DNA of 48,300 nt from Candidatus Gottesmanbacteria bacterium RIFCSPHIGHO2_01_FULL_40_15 (lineage in GTDB: Bacteria; Patescibacteriota; Microgenomatia; 2-02-FULL-39-11): contig MFJF01000001.1 of assembly GCA_001779115.1 (NCBI GenBank), positions 1 to 48,300 on the forward strand, read 5' to 3'. The notes under the pieces were generated by a model. The model was not told the origin of the DNA, searched no databases, and worked only from the letters and a program-made list of their open reading frames with translations. This document shows positions 30,972 to 40,061 of this stretch, in pieces. Every line of letters begins with the position of its first letter. Positions within the stretch are counted from its first letter, which is position 1. The translations under genes were made by a program, and so were the position numbers.

Positions 30972-32540
30972 TCAATTGAGACGGACCATTATATTTAATG
31001 CCGGCAGTTTCGGATCAACCATTGCCGGATCACTCGTAAATTTTTCCTGGATTTTACGTGTATGTAAAATTGGTAATACTTCAAGTCTGTCGGTTATACC
31101 GATATGCACATATTTCGTTCCCCGCCGGATAAGTTCACTTTCAATTTCCGGAAAATTAAAATTCAGAGATTGCTCATATTGTCCGTAAGGGAGGCAGCAG
31201 AAATAATAACCGTTGGGATAAAACACCGTCTCCCCGGTCAGATCAAATACAGGCTCATTTTCAGGAATTCCTGATAAAAATCCTTCAATCTTTTTGAGTG
31301 CTGGCTGGTTTGTCCATTGTGATTTAGACTGATACATGAGTTTAGAAAGGTAAAAACTGCAGCCGATCACCAAAAGGTAAATTGCCGTCCTTACCCCGAT
31401 TTTAAGATTTGGCATCTGCGGAAAAAATCTGCCTGCTTTTTCAGCAAACACCCTGACCAAATCGGCAAAATAAAATGCTACAAAAGGTGAAACCGGAATC
31501 AGATACTGAAGGTGTTTCAGGGGAAATATTTTCACAAATGCATACAGATTGACGAATAAGGATAAGGAAAACACAAATTCCCGGATATTTTTATCGGCCT
31601 CATCATAAGATAAGGAGGATATGAAATTTTTAATCCCCCAGACTGTTCCCAGAACATAAACAAAAAGATTGGAAAGAAGAATTCTGTTAAGTCCCGGCAT
31701 ACCGTAGAAAATATCATTGGGATAAAAAAAGATATCCGGCCTCATGTAAAATCTCAAAGCCAAAGTCCGGGTTACATCGCTTGCCAGTTTGGAAATTAAG
31801 TAAACAGAAAGGGTTATGTTGCCGCTTAAAAAAAGTAATACCCCGACAACTGCCAGATTAATCCCCATTCCTGCCCCCATAAATAGCATGTGTTTTATAA
31901 AAATAGCTGATTTAGGCTTCTTTAGTGTTAAAAACTGGTGGATCAGTATAAGTGCAACCGGTACCAGGAAAAAAACAGTTTTCGGAACTACCGCCAGGCT
32001 GGCAGTGAAAAAAAATCCGGTGAGAAAATAATATACGGCCTTCTTTTTTTCATTTGCCAAAACAAAAAGGTAAAGCCCGGTAATGGATAATAAGGCCGCC
32101 AAAAGATCGGGTCTGATTTCCAACAGTTTGTCGGAAGGCAGGGGTAAATAAATAAATATTACTAAAGTCAAAAGTGCGGTCAGGAGTCCTCTTAATTTTC
32201 TGGCCCATAAAAATAAAATGGCATATGTGGCCATTTGCACCAGAAAAATGAAAAATCTGACGGCAATAACGGCCTTTACGGTTCTCCCGAAAATTGACAT
32301 TATAAATGCCACCGGCAATAAAAAATAAGGAGGAAATATATAAAAAAAGTCGGTATAAGGTTTTTCTCCTGTCAGAAAGCTATATCCCCAGTGAAGATGG
32401 GCAAATTCATCGGCGTCAAAATAGCGTGTCAAAGTAAGTTTATAGCGGAAAAATATCAGGATTAAAATGGTCGGAAGGCACAAAAATATTAATAAAAAGT
32501 AGGCAATTCTTGCATTTTTAGCCTCTTTCATAAACCCCAT
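30972..32540 (-). CDS. GT-C/PMT-type membrane glycosyltransferase-like protein, 522 aa
   Basis: After the first helix the loop RYFDADEFAHLHWGYSFLTG and YTDFFYIFPPYFLLP carries the acidic DADE and DFF...P features of ArnT/PMT-like GT-C enzymes. EIRPDLLAALLSITGLYLF follows in the fourth or fifth helix region, with about ten helices in total. It is a divergently oriented paralogue of the adjacent 32569-34041 gene, which has DIDELFH, MDFF and QIRPDNLMM at the same places. The ATG at 32540 is used here; ATG 32531 (MKEAKN) is also possible and would give a more usual 12-14 nt distance from the -10 box. It is first in the operon that ends with yggS. Confidence 0.75.
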   Translation of the reverse strand: MGFMKEAKNARIAYFLLIFLCLPTILILIFFRYKLTLTRYFDADEFAHLHWGYSFLTGEKPYTDFFYIFPPYFLLPVAFIMSIFGRTVKAVIAVRFFIFLVQMATYAILFLWARKLRGLLTALLTLVIFIYLPLPSDKLLEIRPDLLAALLSITGLYLFVLANEKKKAVYYFLTGFFFTASLAVVPKTVFFLVPVALILIHQFLTLKKPKSAIFIKHMLFMGAGMGINLAVVGVLLFLSGNITLSVYLISKLASDVTRTLALRFYMRPDIFFYPNDIFYGMPGLNRILLSNLFVYVLGTVWGIKNFISSLSYDEADKNIREFVFSLSLFVNLYAFVKIFPLKHLQYLIPVSPFVAFYFADLVRVFAEKAGRFFPQMPNLKIGVRTAIYLLVIGCSFYLSKLMYQSKSQWTNQPALKKIEGFLSGIPENEPVFDLTGETVFYPNGYYFCCLPYGQYEQSLNFNFPEIESELIRRGTKYVHIGITDRLEVLPILHTRKIQEKFTSDPAMVDPKLPALNIMVRLN

Positions 32541-32543
32541 GAT

Positions 32544-32555
32544 ACTATATATAAT
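32544..32555. promoter_or_regulatory. Overlapping divergent -10 boxes
   Basis: The sequence ACTATATATAAT provides TATAAT on the plus strand (32550-32555) and TATAGT or TATATA on the minus strand (32549-32544 or 32551-32546). It lies between the starts of two divergent paralogous genes. Confidence 0.45.
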
Positions 32556-32568
32556 CCTTATTATTAAA

Positions 32569-34041
32569 GTGGAAAAAATACCAATTAAAAAGGTTCCTTT
32601 AAAAGTAATCTTCTTCCTCGGTTATATCATAACAATTCTTATCCTTCTCAAATCGGTCATAACAGGCGGTATCGGCTATATGTATGATATCGACGAACTG
32701 TTCCACATCCAGTTGGTCTGGCTTTATGCCAAAGGTTTTATTCCCTTCATGGATTTCTTTACTATCCATTCACCCCTTTTCCATAAATTGATCGTTCCGT
32801 TTATGAGTAGTTTCGGCTTTAAATATGAATCTGTTTTGAATATCAGAATTATTATGTCGGCAATTTTTATTTTCCGCCTTATAATTACATTTCTTATCGT
32901 CTTTCGCCTCTACAGCCTTCCGGTTGCTCTTATATTCTTGCCGCTTTTTCTGCTTGATCCCCTGAGCAATTTCTCGGCCATGCAAATTAGGCCTGATAAC
33001 TTAATGATGCTGTTTTTTATTTTGGGATTGTTTTTTCTGGTTTTTGAAGAAAAACGGTTGACATTTTACCGGCTTTTCACCTCCGGCCTCTTCTTTTCAC
33101 TCTCAGTTCTCACCAGTTTGAAAATCGCTCCTTCCGTATTACTTATAACCGTCTTCCTCTTTTTTACCGGAAAATTGAATAAGAAAACACTGTTGGCAAC
33201 AATAGCCGGACTTATTCTTCCTGCTCTTATCTTTATCCTCTACTTTTCTCTCCATAATCTCCAAAACGAAATGATTCAACAATTAATTTTGGATGCAAGA
33301 ACTGTCAACAGCGCCATTCTTAATCCCGGAAAATTGTCCGCTTATTTTAAACCGGATAATATTTATTTATATACAAGACCGGGTAAACCGCTTCTCTGGT
33401 ACTTTCTTATAAGCTTGCCGATACTGTCTTTATCGGGGTGGCTTTTAAATCTTTATCGACTGGTAAAAATTAATATAAACCGTTTTCAACTTCTTTTGAG
33501 CTTAATTTTCATTTTCCAAATATTTTTTACTCTGTCGGTCCGGTCAGTATTTATCCAATATCTTTTGCCCGTCAGCTGGCTGGCTTCTCTCTATTCTGCT
33601 TATCTTCTTAATTTCCCTCTGAATTTAATAACAAACAACTCCGTTAAAAAAATTTATGCCTCACTGATTACCGCGGTTTTATTAATTCTAATATCTTTAT
33701 CAGTCGATATTAATTACCGCCGGGCCAAATATGATAATCCCCAAACCGGAGAAAATCTAGAAAGACTTTGGCGGCAAATCCCCGAAAACCAATATGTCTA
33801 TCCCAATCTGCTATTCCGTCCTCCGGTTTACCCGCTTACCTATGGAGTTTTTATCGGTGATATCCCGCCGGCTCTTCTTTCCCGGTTCCCAAAAATCTCA
33901 TACAGCCTTGAAAAACATCAGGTAAAATATTTGCTGGTTACCGAATATATATTGGGTTTTCATCCCAAAGAAGCGCAGGATTATATAAGGAAAAATTACC
34001 AAAAAGATCCCGTCAGCGGTTTTTGGCTAAGAAAAAATTAA
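32569..34041 (+). CDS. GT-C/PMT-type membrane glycosyltransferase-like protein, about 490 aa
   Basis: The first extracytoplasmic loop reads YMYDIDELFHIQLVWLYAKG followed by FMDFFTIHSPLFHKL, an acidic GT-C-type loop. QIRPDNLMMLFFILG and about ten helices follow. It is a paralogue of the divergent 30972 gene, so the two probably arose from duplication with inversion or are old paralogues. The open frame begins at ATG 32539, but that start lies upstream of a TATAAT box (32550-32555). GTG 32569 (VEKIPIKK) is 13 nt after the box and is preferred. Its 3' end overlaps the convergent 34013 gene by 29 bp. Confidence 0.72.
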   Translation: MEKIPIKKVPLKVIFFLGYIITILILLKSVITGGIGYMYDIDELFHIQLVWLYAKGFIPFMDFFTIHSPLFHKLIVPFMSSFGFKYESVLNIRIIMSAIFIFRLIITFLIVFRLYSLPVALIFLPLFLLDPLSNFSAMQIRPDNLMMLFFILGLFFLVFEEKRLTFYRLFTSGLFFSLSVLTSLKIAPSVLLITVFLFFTGKLNKKTLLATIAGLILPALIFILYFSLHNLQNEMIQQLILDARTVNSAILNPGKLSAYFKPDNIYLYTRPGKPLLWYFLISLPILSLSGWLLNLYRLVKININRFQLLLSLIFIFQIFFTLSVRSVFIQYLLPVSWLASLYSAYLLNFPLNLITNNSVKKIYASLITAVLLILISLSVDINYRRAKYDNPQTGENLERLWRQIPENQYVYPNLLFRPPVYPLTYGVFIGDIPPALLSRFPKISYSLEKHQVKYLLVTEYILGFHPKEAQDYIRKNYQKDPVSGFWLRKN

Positions 34042-35317
34042 AGATAACAAATAAGCCGAAACCGCCAAATAGGATAATCAGAGGATAAACGGGCAGTGAG
34101 TACCTCTCCTCGGTACTGGAAAATGCATTGGCAACAGTTGTGTAGAAAATGGGAAAACCTGTAAATAAAACTAACCCTTTACCCTTAATAAAATTATTAA
34201 TTGTTTGAGCTTTTGACCAAAAAATAAAGCCCATTGCGGCCAAAAACAAATAAATAACATTCCCCCAGTATGAAATAATGGAAAGTATGGGAGTTTGCCC
34301 GTTATTATAAGGAAAAATCATGTGTTTCTCCCAGATATACCACATTTTTTCAATTCTCCAGATAATAAATTTTACCGGATTATTCTTTATTTCTTCTAAA
34401 GCCAATCTGAAAAATAAGTCCCGTGTGGTTTTTCTTTTTTCAGGAGTATCCTTCCGGTATGAATACTCATTATAAGCCCATCGGACTTCTTTGGGATAAT
34501 CGTCCATTGAAACCGGAATTTTTTTTGATCTCTTGACAAACATGCTTATATAAAAATTTTCAATCGATAATCTGTCCACATCCATTAAAGAAATTTCACT
34601 ATACCATTGGTAATTGCCCCATACCGTATAAATAAACGGGATACAAAAACCGATGCTGAGGAAAAATAATAAAATCCATCTGAAATCTTTGACAAACCGT
34701 TTTAATACATAAAAAAGCATCAGGAATAACATGAATATGGAGAAAAAATAGTATACCGGTCTGACCTGTGGTATAAAACCAAGAATTATACCGGTGAAAA
34801 ATACTAAAATTAAAGAACGTGATTTTAAAAAAGTAATGCTTAAAAAATAAAGTGAACTGAATAAAAATGCCGCTAACACCTCGGGCAGCATCACCCCGGT
34901 AAATCCGGATGTAAACGGATTAAAAAGGTAAAGGATGTATGAAATAAGCGCTTTTGTATAACTTCGGAATAATGCGCCGGCGGTGCCAAAAACCAAAAGT
35001 GCTGATATTGTATCCAGGACCGCCTGGGCTAATTGAAAATTATTAAATCCTAAAAAAAGTCCGTTATTTGATATTTTATCAATCACTAGAATAAACAGCG
35101 GATAACCGTAAATTCTGAATGAATGCGCGTATAATCCGTAGACTTTCATTAAATTAGCGTAATCCCGGTATTGTAACTGGTCAAACGCGAACGGTTGGGG
35201 AAAAATCTTAATTAAAAGCAATCGGTATAAAAGTCCTGTAAGAAAAAGAAGTATTATAATAAGAAACCTTTTTTTCTTGGAAGAAAATTGCTTTTTAATC
35301 CCGGATTTCATACTCAT
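34013..35317 (-). CDS. GT39-like membrane glycosyltransferase, 434 aa
   Basis: After the first helix the loop has IFPQPFAFDQLQYRDYANLM and HSFRIYGYPLFILV. The DQLQYRD motif with its two acidic residues resembles the catalytic first loop of ArnT/PMT-type enzymes. About nine helices follow, with LFNPFTSGFTGVMLPEVLAA and IPQVRPVYYFF. It shares these blocks with the 41660-42949 gene (HDQLQYRD, YRLYGYP, QINPFTATYSGLML, LVQVRSTNLYF), a clear paralogue about 6.3 kb away. The start overlaps the GNAT gene's end by 23 bp; ATG 35311 is an alternative. It is last in the 38648-34013 minus-strand operon. Confidence 0.78.
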   Translation of the reverse strand: MSMKSGIKKQFSSKKKRFLIIILLFLTGLLYRLLLIKIFPQPFAFDQLQYRDYANLMKVYGLYAHSFRIYGYPLFILVIDKISNNGLFLGFNNFQLAQAVLDTISALLVFGTAGALFRSYTKALISYILYLFNPFTSGFTGVMLPEVLAAFLFSSLYFLSITFLKSRSLILVFFTGIILGFIPQVRPVYYFFSIFMLFLMLFYVLKRFVKDFRWILLFFLSIGFCIPFIYTVWGNYQWYSEISLMDVDRLSIENFYISMFVKRSKKIPVSMDDYPKEVRWAYNEYSYRKDTPEKRKTTRDLFFRLALEEIKNNPVKFIIWRIEKMWYIWEKHMIFPYNNGQTPILSIISYWGNVIYLFLAAMGFIFWSKAQTINNFIKGKGLVLFTGFPIFYTTVANAFSSTEERYSLPVYPLIILFGGFGLFVIFNFFLAKNR

Positions 35318-35870
35318 AATAATTCATCAACTCACCCATGAATTCAAAACTCTCGGTAAGTTTGCAGCCGGTTTTCATGTAAAACGCATTGGCCGGCAGC
35401 CTGTCATAAACGCTTATTTTGAATTTTTTTATTCCCTTTTTCTTCATATCCGAGGCGGTTATTTTTAGAAGTTTTTTTCCTATTCCCTTCATCCGGTGGT
35501 TTCTGTCAACGGCAATGGACAGAAGTTCTGCACGTTTACTTGAAAATCCGGGATAGGCGATGATTTTAATGAATTTTACCGTTTTTAACGGATGAGTAAT
35601 TATGTACCTCAATAATACAATTACGAAGCCTAATAGATCCTTTTTTAATATTCGGGAATTTAATCCTTCCGTGTTTACGCTGTAACTTACAAATCCTCTG
35701 ACTTTTCCGTTTTCTTCTTCAACATAGGTCACCAAATCAGGAGTCTCTAAACTGGCACGGTAAAATTTCGTCAGGAATTCCTCCCCCAGTTCAGGTAGGA
35801 AACCGGATAATTCATTTCTATGCAAGTTAACCACTTGATCAATTTTTTGATCTGTTAACGGTTTAATCAT
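35295..35870 (-). CDS. GNAT-family N-acetyltransferase
   Basis: A single GNAT domain of 191 aa is present. Motif A is LLSIAVDRNHRMKGIGKKLL, with the acetyl-CoA pyrophosphate loop R/Q-x-x-G-x-G at residues 126-131, and motif B is ISVYDRLPANAFYMKTGCKL. Acceptor specificity cannot be read from the sequence. The start overlaps the stop of the DegT aminotransferase by 8 nt (ATGATTAA), so the two are translationally coupled, which suggests that it N-acetylates the amino sugar made by that enzyme. Confidence 0.88.
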   Translation of the reverse strand: MIKPLTDQKIDQVVNLHRNELSGFLPELGEEFLTKFYRASLETPDLVTYVEEENGKVRGFVSYSVNTEGLNSRILKKDLLGFVIVLLRYIITHPLKTVKFIKIIAYPGFSSKRAELLSIAVDRNHRMKGIGKKLLKITASDMKKKGIKKFKISVYDRLPANAFYMKTGCKLTESFEFMGELMNYYEYEIRD

Positions 35871-37008
35871 TTGATTTGCCTTCCGGGAAAAACTTATTTA
35901 TTTCCGAACATACGTATTCAACCTCCCCGTCAGTCAACTCCGGAAAACAGGGCAAAGACAGCTCTTCAAGGCAGGCTCTCTCGCTCTCGGGAAAATCACC
36001 TTTTTTGTACCCCAGGTATTTAAATGATGGCTGCAGATGGATCGGTTTTGGATAATGAATTCCTGTCCCGATCCCCTTTCTTTCCAAATATGACTTCAAC
36101 TTATCTCTTTTTTTACTTCTTACCGCGTATAAATGATAAACATGCCTGGCATATTCTGCTTCTCCCGGTACAACTATCCTTTTATTTAATTTTGCATTTT
36201 GAATTTTGACTTTATATAAAGATGCAATTTCCCTTCTCCTTTCATTCCATCTGTTTAGATATTTCAGTTTAACAAGTAAAACAGCTGCCTGTAGTTCGTC
36301 CAGACGGCTGTTCCTGCCCAAAACCGTACTCTTATATCTTTTTTCTTCCCCGTACATCCTTAACAGTCTGACCTTCCTGTAAATATCTGTGTTGTTGGTT
36401 ACAACCATTCCTCCGTCTCCTAGGCAGGAAAGGTTTTTTGTCGGATAAAAAGAATAACATCCGGCATCCCCGACTGTCCCTGTCCTTCTCCACCCGTTAT
36501 GCCCAAACCGGATTTGTGCTCCGTGCGCCTGTGCGCAATCCTCAATAATTTTCAATCCGTGTTTTAATGCATGAGGGGCAATTTTGTTTAAATCAGCCGC
36601 CTGACCGTAAAGATGGACCGCTATTATTGCTTTGGTTTTCCCCGAAATAGCCTTTTCAATTTTATCCGGATCAATATTGAATGTTTCAGGATTTACATCA
36701 ACAAGCTTGGGTATTGCTCCGATTGTTGTAACCGAAAATGCCGTCGGATAGGAATTAGCCGGCATTATTACCTCATCCCCGGAAGACACTCCGGCTGCCG
36801 TTAAACTCAAAGATAAGGCATCGGTACCCGATGCCACTCCCACTGCGTACTTTACTCCCAGATACGAGGCAAATTTCTCCTCAAATTCAAGAACATTTTC
36901 TCCCAGTATGAATCTGCCTCCGCTCATTACTTTATCAATGGCTTTTATTAACTCTTTTCCGATATTCCCAAGTTGTCTTCGGGCATCAAACACTGGTACG
37001 GTTCTCAT
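35863..37008 (-). CDS. DegT/DnrJ/EryC1/StrS-family sugar aminotransferase
   Basis: The 381-aa protein is a PLP-dependent aminotransferase of the DegT family acting on nucleotide-linked keto-sugars. Visible motifs are ASGTDALSLSL (60-70), a PLP-stacking/phosphate region EDCAQAHGA (156-164, Asp157 to the PLP nitrogen), and FYPTKNLSCLGDGG with the Schiff-base Lys191. The C-terminus has YHLYAVRS and GIHYPKPIHLQP. It most likely makes a dTDP- or UDP-4- or 3-amino-deoxy sugar, which the coupled GNAT gene would acetylate. It begins 11 bp after the stop of the GT-C gene upstream and is second in that operon. Confidence 0.93.
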   Translation of the reverse strand: MRTVPVFDARRQLGNIGKELIKAIDKVMSGGRFILGENVLEFEEKFASYLGVKYAVGVASGTDALSLSLTAAGVSSGDEVIMPANSYPTAFSVTTIGAIPKLVDVNPETFNIDPDKIEKAISGKTKAIIAVHLYGQAADLNKIAPHALKHGLKIIEDCAQAHGAQIRFGHNGWRRTGTVGDAGCYSFYPTKNLSCLGDGGMVVTNNTDIYRKVRLLRMYGEEKRYKSTVLGRNSRLDELQAAVLLVKLKYLNRWNERRREIASLYKVKIQNAKLNKRIVVPGEAEYARHVYHLYAVRSKKRDKLKSYLERKGIGTGIHYPKPIHLQPSFKYLGYKKGDFPESERACLEELSLPCFPELTDGEVEYVCSEINKFFPEGKSND

Positions 37009-37019
37009 TTTCAGTAATT

Positions 37020-38648
37020 CTAAATTTTTGTTTTATAAATAACAATGTGTTCCTTCCGGAAAACAGGAGCCATAAATTCGGAATATATTTCCGGCAGCGG
37101 TCCGCTGTCCCAAAACACATATTCAATTCTATTATTCCCTAATATTTTTTGGACTTCATCCCGGTTCATATCTTTTTCATAGAAAAACCTGTTTGACAAT
37201 GCGTATTTGCCCCAAAAATCAGCAGTTGATACTTCATGTCCGATATAGACTTTATTATGGGTATATGCCGGAAGTAATGTTCCGATATTAAAGGGAATTA
37301 AAACATTGGAAAATTCTTCCGTGTTTCCGTTAAGATAGTCAGCTGCTTCAAAATAAATTGTCGGGATAAACTCATTGTTATTATAATTGGTAATTTTAAC
37401 ATCTCTTTCCCGGTAATTTTTTAAGCTGATAAAAGTATTCGGCAAAAACAAAAGAAACAGAAATAAAGCAGGAATCAATTTATTATGGAATTTACCAATA
37501 ATCAGCCTGATTGCCATTATTGCCGCAATCCCGCCGAAAACATAGGGAGCCCCGTAAACAAACCGGATCTTGTTAATTGTTAAAATCCCGCCGGCTGACA
37601 GTAGATAAAGAATAATGGGCATCATACCGATTAATAAAAGAAATATCTTCTCAAAAGTCGGTTTTAATATCGTATTTACAAAAAGAATAAGCATGAGATA
37701 CGGAAGAGTCCCGTATGAAGACAAAAATATGAAAAACTGGTAAGGAAAACGCTCAGCGTGGTATGTGTTGTATTCCCAGATAAGGTTATCGCTCCAGGGA
37801 TGGCCCAATAATTTAAGCTGAAGATAAACAAAAGCCTGCGTCAGGACAGACAAAGCCAGAATAATAATAAGTCCTGTTAAAATCTGCCTGTTAAAAAATA
37901 CCTGAATTTTGTTTTTTTTCAGGGGTTTTATTGCCGATAAATAAATTATTGCCGGAAAAATTATACAAGCGGCAATAACCGAAACCAAAAAGATAAATCC
38001 CGGTACGGCGAAAAATAAATTGGCCGTTCCGGTAATAAGTCCGCAGATTATAGCCGGTTTAATCTTCTTTTGGCGCAGGTACAGAATAAAATAAAAAACA
38101 GTTCCGATTAATAATGCGCCGGTAAAAAAATGATGAGGAATAAGGCTTAATCGGTGATAAATATCCGTATTCGTCCACCAGCCGTATGTCGTTGTTATTT
38201 TTTTATCAAATAAATAAAATGTGAAATCGGGCAAAGGTGCCGCCAGGTATATAATCAGAAGTGTAGGTATCATCCATTTTTCAGGTAAAAGTAAACGGAT
38301 TAGGCGGCAGGTATAAAAGTAAAAGATAATAAGCGAAACAGTTATCGCACCGTAATAAGCGTCAGAATCGGAAATCCCGGTAATTCTGGCAATTTTGCCC
38401 AAAAATAAATAAAACAAATGGACCCTGCTTGGATTAGTTTTCTCGGTTGTATATTGGTCAACCTCTGCCCAATTACCCCTTCCTTGCCTGATTACCGACA
38501 GATAATAATAGTAATCTTCAAAAATCCGGTGGACTTTCGTGTAGGTTTTTCCCGGAGGGACGGCTTTAATCCTGTTAATTACCGGTAAATATAAAATCGT
38601 CAGAAATATCGTCAGGAAAAAAATATGCCAAAAAATCCGCTTCATCAT
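37020..38648 (-). CDS. GT-C-type polytopic membrane glycosyltransferase-like protein, 542 aa
   Basis: The protein has about eleven helices. The first loop reads HRIFEDYYYYLSVIRQGRGNW, and further blocks RLSLIPHHFFTG, LIPFNIGTLLPAYTHNKVYIG and NRIEYVFWDSGPLPE match the 25312-26967 paralogue. It is probably an undecaprenyl-phosphate-sugar-dependent transferase of unknown specificity. The start is either of two adjacent ATGs (38648, 38645), preceded by AGAAAGGA, a moderate Shine-Dalgarno sequence. A minus-strand TATAAT at 38696-38691 and GATAAT closer to the gene are candidate -10 boxes. It is first in the operon with the DegT, GNAT and 34013 genes. Confidence 0.75.
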   Translation of the reverse strand: MMKRIFWHIFFLTIFLTILYLPVINRIKAVPPGKTYTKVHRIFEDYYYYLSVIRQGRGNWAEVDQYTTEKTNPSRVHLFYLFLGKIARITGISDSDAYYGAITVSLIIFYFYTCRLIRLLLPEKWMIPTLLIIYLAAPLPDFTFYLFDKKITTTYGWWTNTDIYHRLSLIPHHFFTGALLIGTVFYFILYLRQKKIKPAIICGLITGTANLFFAVPGFIFLVSVIAACIIFPAIIYLSAIKPLKKNKIQVFFNRQILTGLIIILALSVLTQAFVYLQLKLLGHPWSDNLIWEYNTYHAERFPYQFFIFLSSYGTLPYLMLILFVNTILKPTFEKIFLLLIGMMPIILYLLSAGGILTINKIRFVYGAPYVFGGIAAIMAIRLIIGKFHNKLIPALFLFLLFLPNTFISLKNYRERDVKITNYNNNEFIPTIYFEAADYLNGNTEEFSNVLIPFNIGTLLPAYTHNKVYIGHEVSTADFWGKYALSNRFFYEKDMNRDEVQKILGNNRIEYVFWDSGPLPEIYSEFMAPVFRKEHIVIYKTKI

Positions 38649-38690
38649 TCCTTTCTGAAAAGAAAAATTTATTATCTCTTTACTATTTAT

Positions 38691-38698
38691 ATTATATT
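38691..38698. promoter_or_regulatory. Divergent TATA-type -10 region
   Basis: ATTATATT contains TATAAT on the minus strand (38696-38691) and TATATT on the plus strand (38693-38698). The plus box is 13 nt before ATG 38712; the minus box leaves a leader of about 40 nt for the 37020-38648 gene. -35 elements are not clear. Confidence 0.35.
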
Positions 38699-38711
38699 TA
38701 TTTGAGAAACC

Positions 38712-40061
38712 ATGGCTTTTAAAAACACTTTACTGTTTCGCTTATTTCCCTTTATCCTTCTTTTTATCCTTGCAGTTTTAGTCCGCTATCAATATTGGAC
38801 CGTTCATCCTGTTCTCTTTGCTTCTCCGGATACTTACGGTTATTATATTGCCGGCCAAAGGTTGATTACCGAAGGAATTATAACCGATGATGCCAGACCT
38901 CCTTTTTACTCCCTTATTCTTATTCTTCCTTCTTTTTTAAAAGGCAGACCCGAAACACCGATACTGTCAGCGGATTTCTTTGCTGATATGCGGATTATCA
39001 TTCTTTTTCAGTCATTTTTGGGACTATTATCACTTGCGGTTCTTTACCGTATTTTGAGTATTTTGAAATTCTCACGGCTTGTTTCTTGTCTTTTTACTCT
39101 CTTTACCGGTCTCAATATCATGATTTTTTCCATGGAGAGGATACTGATGACTGAAACCGTTACCGCATTTTTGATTCTTCTCTATACTTTGACTTTTATT
39201 AATTTGATAAAATCCTGGAGTTATAAGAAATTAACTGCCCTCTTTTTTCTGCTGATACTTATTTTTCTGACTAAACCGATTTACATTCTTCTTCCTGTTT
39301 TCAGTTTTATTATAATAATTCTTATTTTCGGAAAGAAAAAAATCATTCCGGCTTCGATTCCTCTGCTTTTTTTTGTTTTGCTCGTTTTTTTATACAGCAG
39401 TCTCAATTACGTCCGTTATGGCTATTATGGATTTTCCAGAACCATTGACTTTAACCTCCTGGGAAAAATTTTAACCCAGAATCTAAATATTGAACCCTCC
39501 CGGGATAATTATTACTATCCTTACCTTTCCCGGTATGTTTCGGCGGGCAAAGAGCCTCAACCGTACCGCTTTATGGAGTCTGTTAATCCTCTGTATTATC
39601 TGGATAAAAAGAAAATGAATAATCTCCAGCCGCTTGTAAGATCAGTCATCACCGCAAATTTTCCGGTTTACTTATATAAATCCCTGTTGGAAATTCCGAT
39701 TGCCATGGTACAACCCAATCTGGAAGTAATTGAAAAACCCGGTTCGGGATCACTTGCCCATATCATTGTTTCCTTTTTAAAATTCTTTTACGAAAAAGCT
39801 CTTTATATAACACTCCTGGCAATTCCTTCTGTATTTTTAATCTCCCTAAGTTTTATTAAGCAAAAAAATTCTGATAACTCTGTTTGGATAATAATTGCCA
39901 TGATAGCTTTTTATCAGGTATTTTTTACGGAAATGTTCGGATATGGGGAATTCGGCAGGATCATATCAGTGACACAACCCCAAATTTATCTCCTTGTTCT
40001 CGGCTTTCTCCTAAAAAAATTTCCCCTTAATATTTTCAGATTGCCGCTTGATAATGACTGA
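38712..40061 (+). CDS. GT-C/PMT-like membrane glycosyltransferase, 449 aa
   Basis: After one helix the loop FASPDTYGYYIAGQRLITEG and DDARPPFYSLILILP carries the acidic-aromatic PDT-Y...RPP-Y pattern of dolichyl-phosphate-mannose-type (GT39/83-like) enzymes. About nine helices follow, with a conserved RILMTETVTAFLILLYTL block. Compared with the other GT-C genes here it is shorter and lacks the large soluble C-terminal part. The start is the ATG at 38712. The stop overlaps the next gene's ATG by 8 nt (ATGACTGA). Confidence 0.75.
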   Translation: MAFKNTLLFRLFPFILLFILAVLVRYQYWTVHPVLFASPDTYGYYIAGQRLITEGIITDDARPPFYSLILILPSFLKGRPETPILSADFFADMRIIILFQSFLGLLSLAVLYRILSILKFSRLVSCLFTLFTGLNIMIFSMERILMTETVTAFLILLYTLTFINLIKSWSYKKLTALFFLLILIFLTKPIYILLPVFSFIIIILIFGKKKIIPASIPLLFFVLLVFLYSSLNYVRYGYYGFSRTIDFNLLGKILTQNLNIEPSRDNYYYPYLSRYVSAGKEPQPYRFMESVNPLYYLDKKKMNNLQPLVRSVITANFPVYLYKSLLEIPIAMVQPNLEVIEKPGSGSLAHIIVSFLKFFYEKALYITLLAIPSVFLISLSFIKQKNSDNSVWIIIAMIAFYQVFFTEMFGYGEFGRIISVTQPQIYLLVLGFLLKKFPLNIFRLPLDND

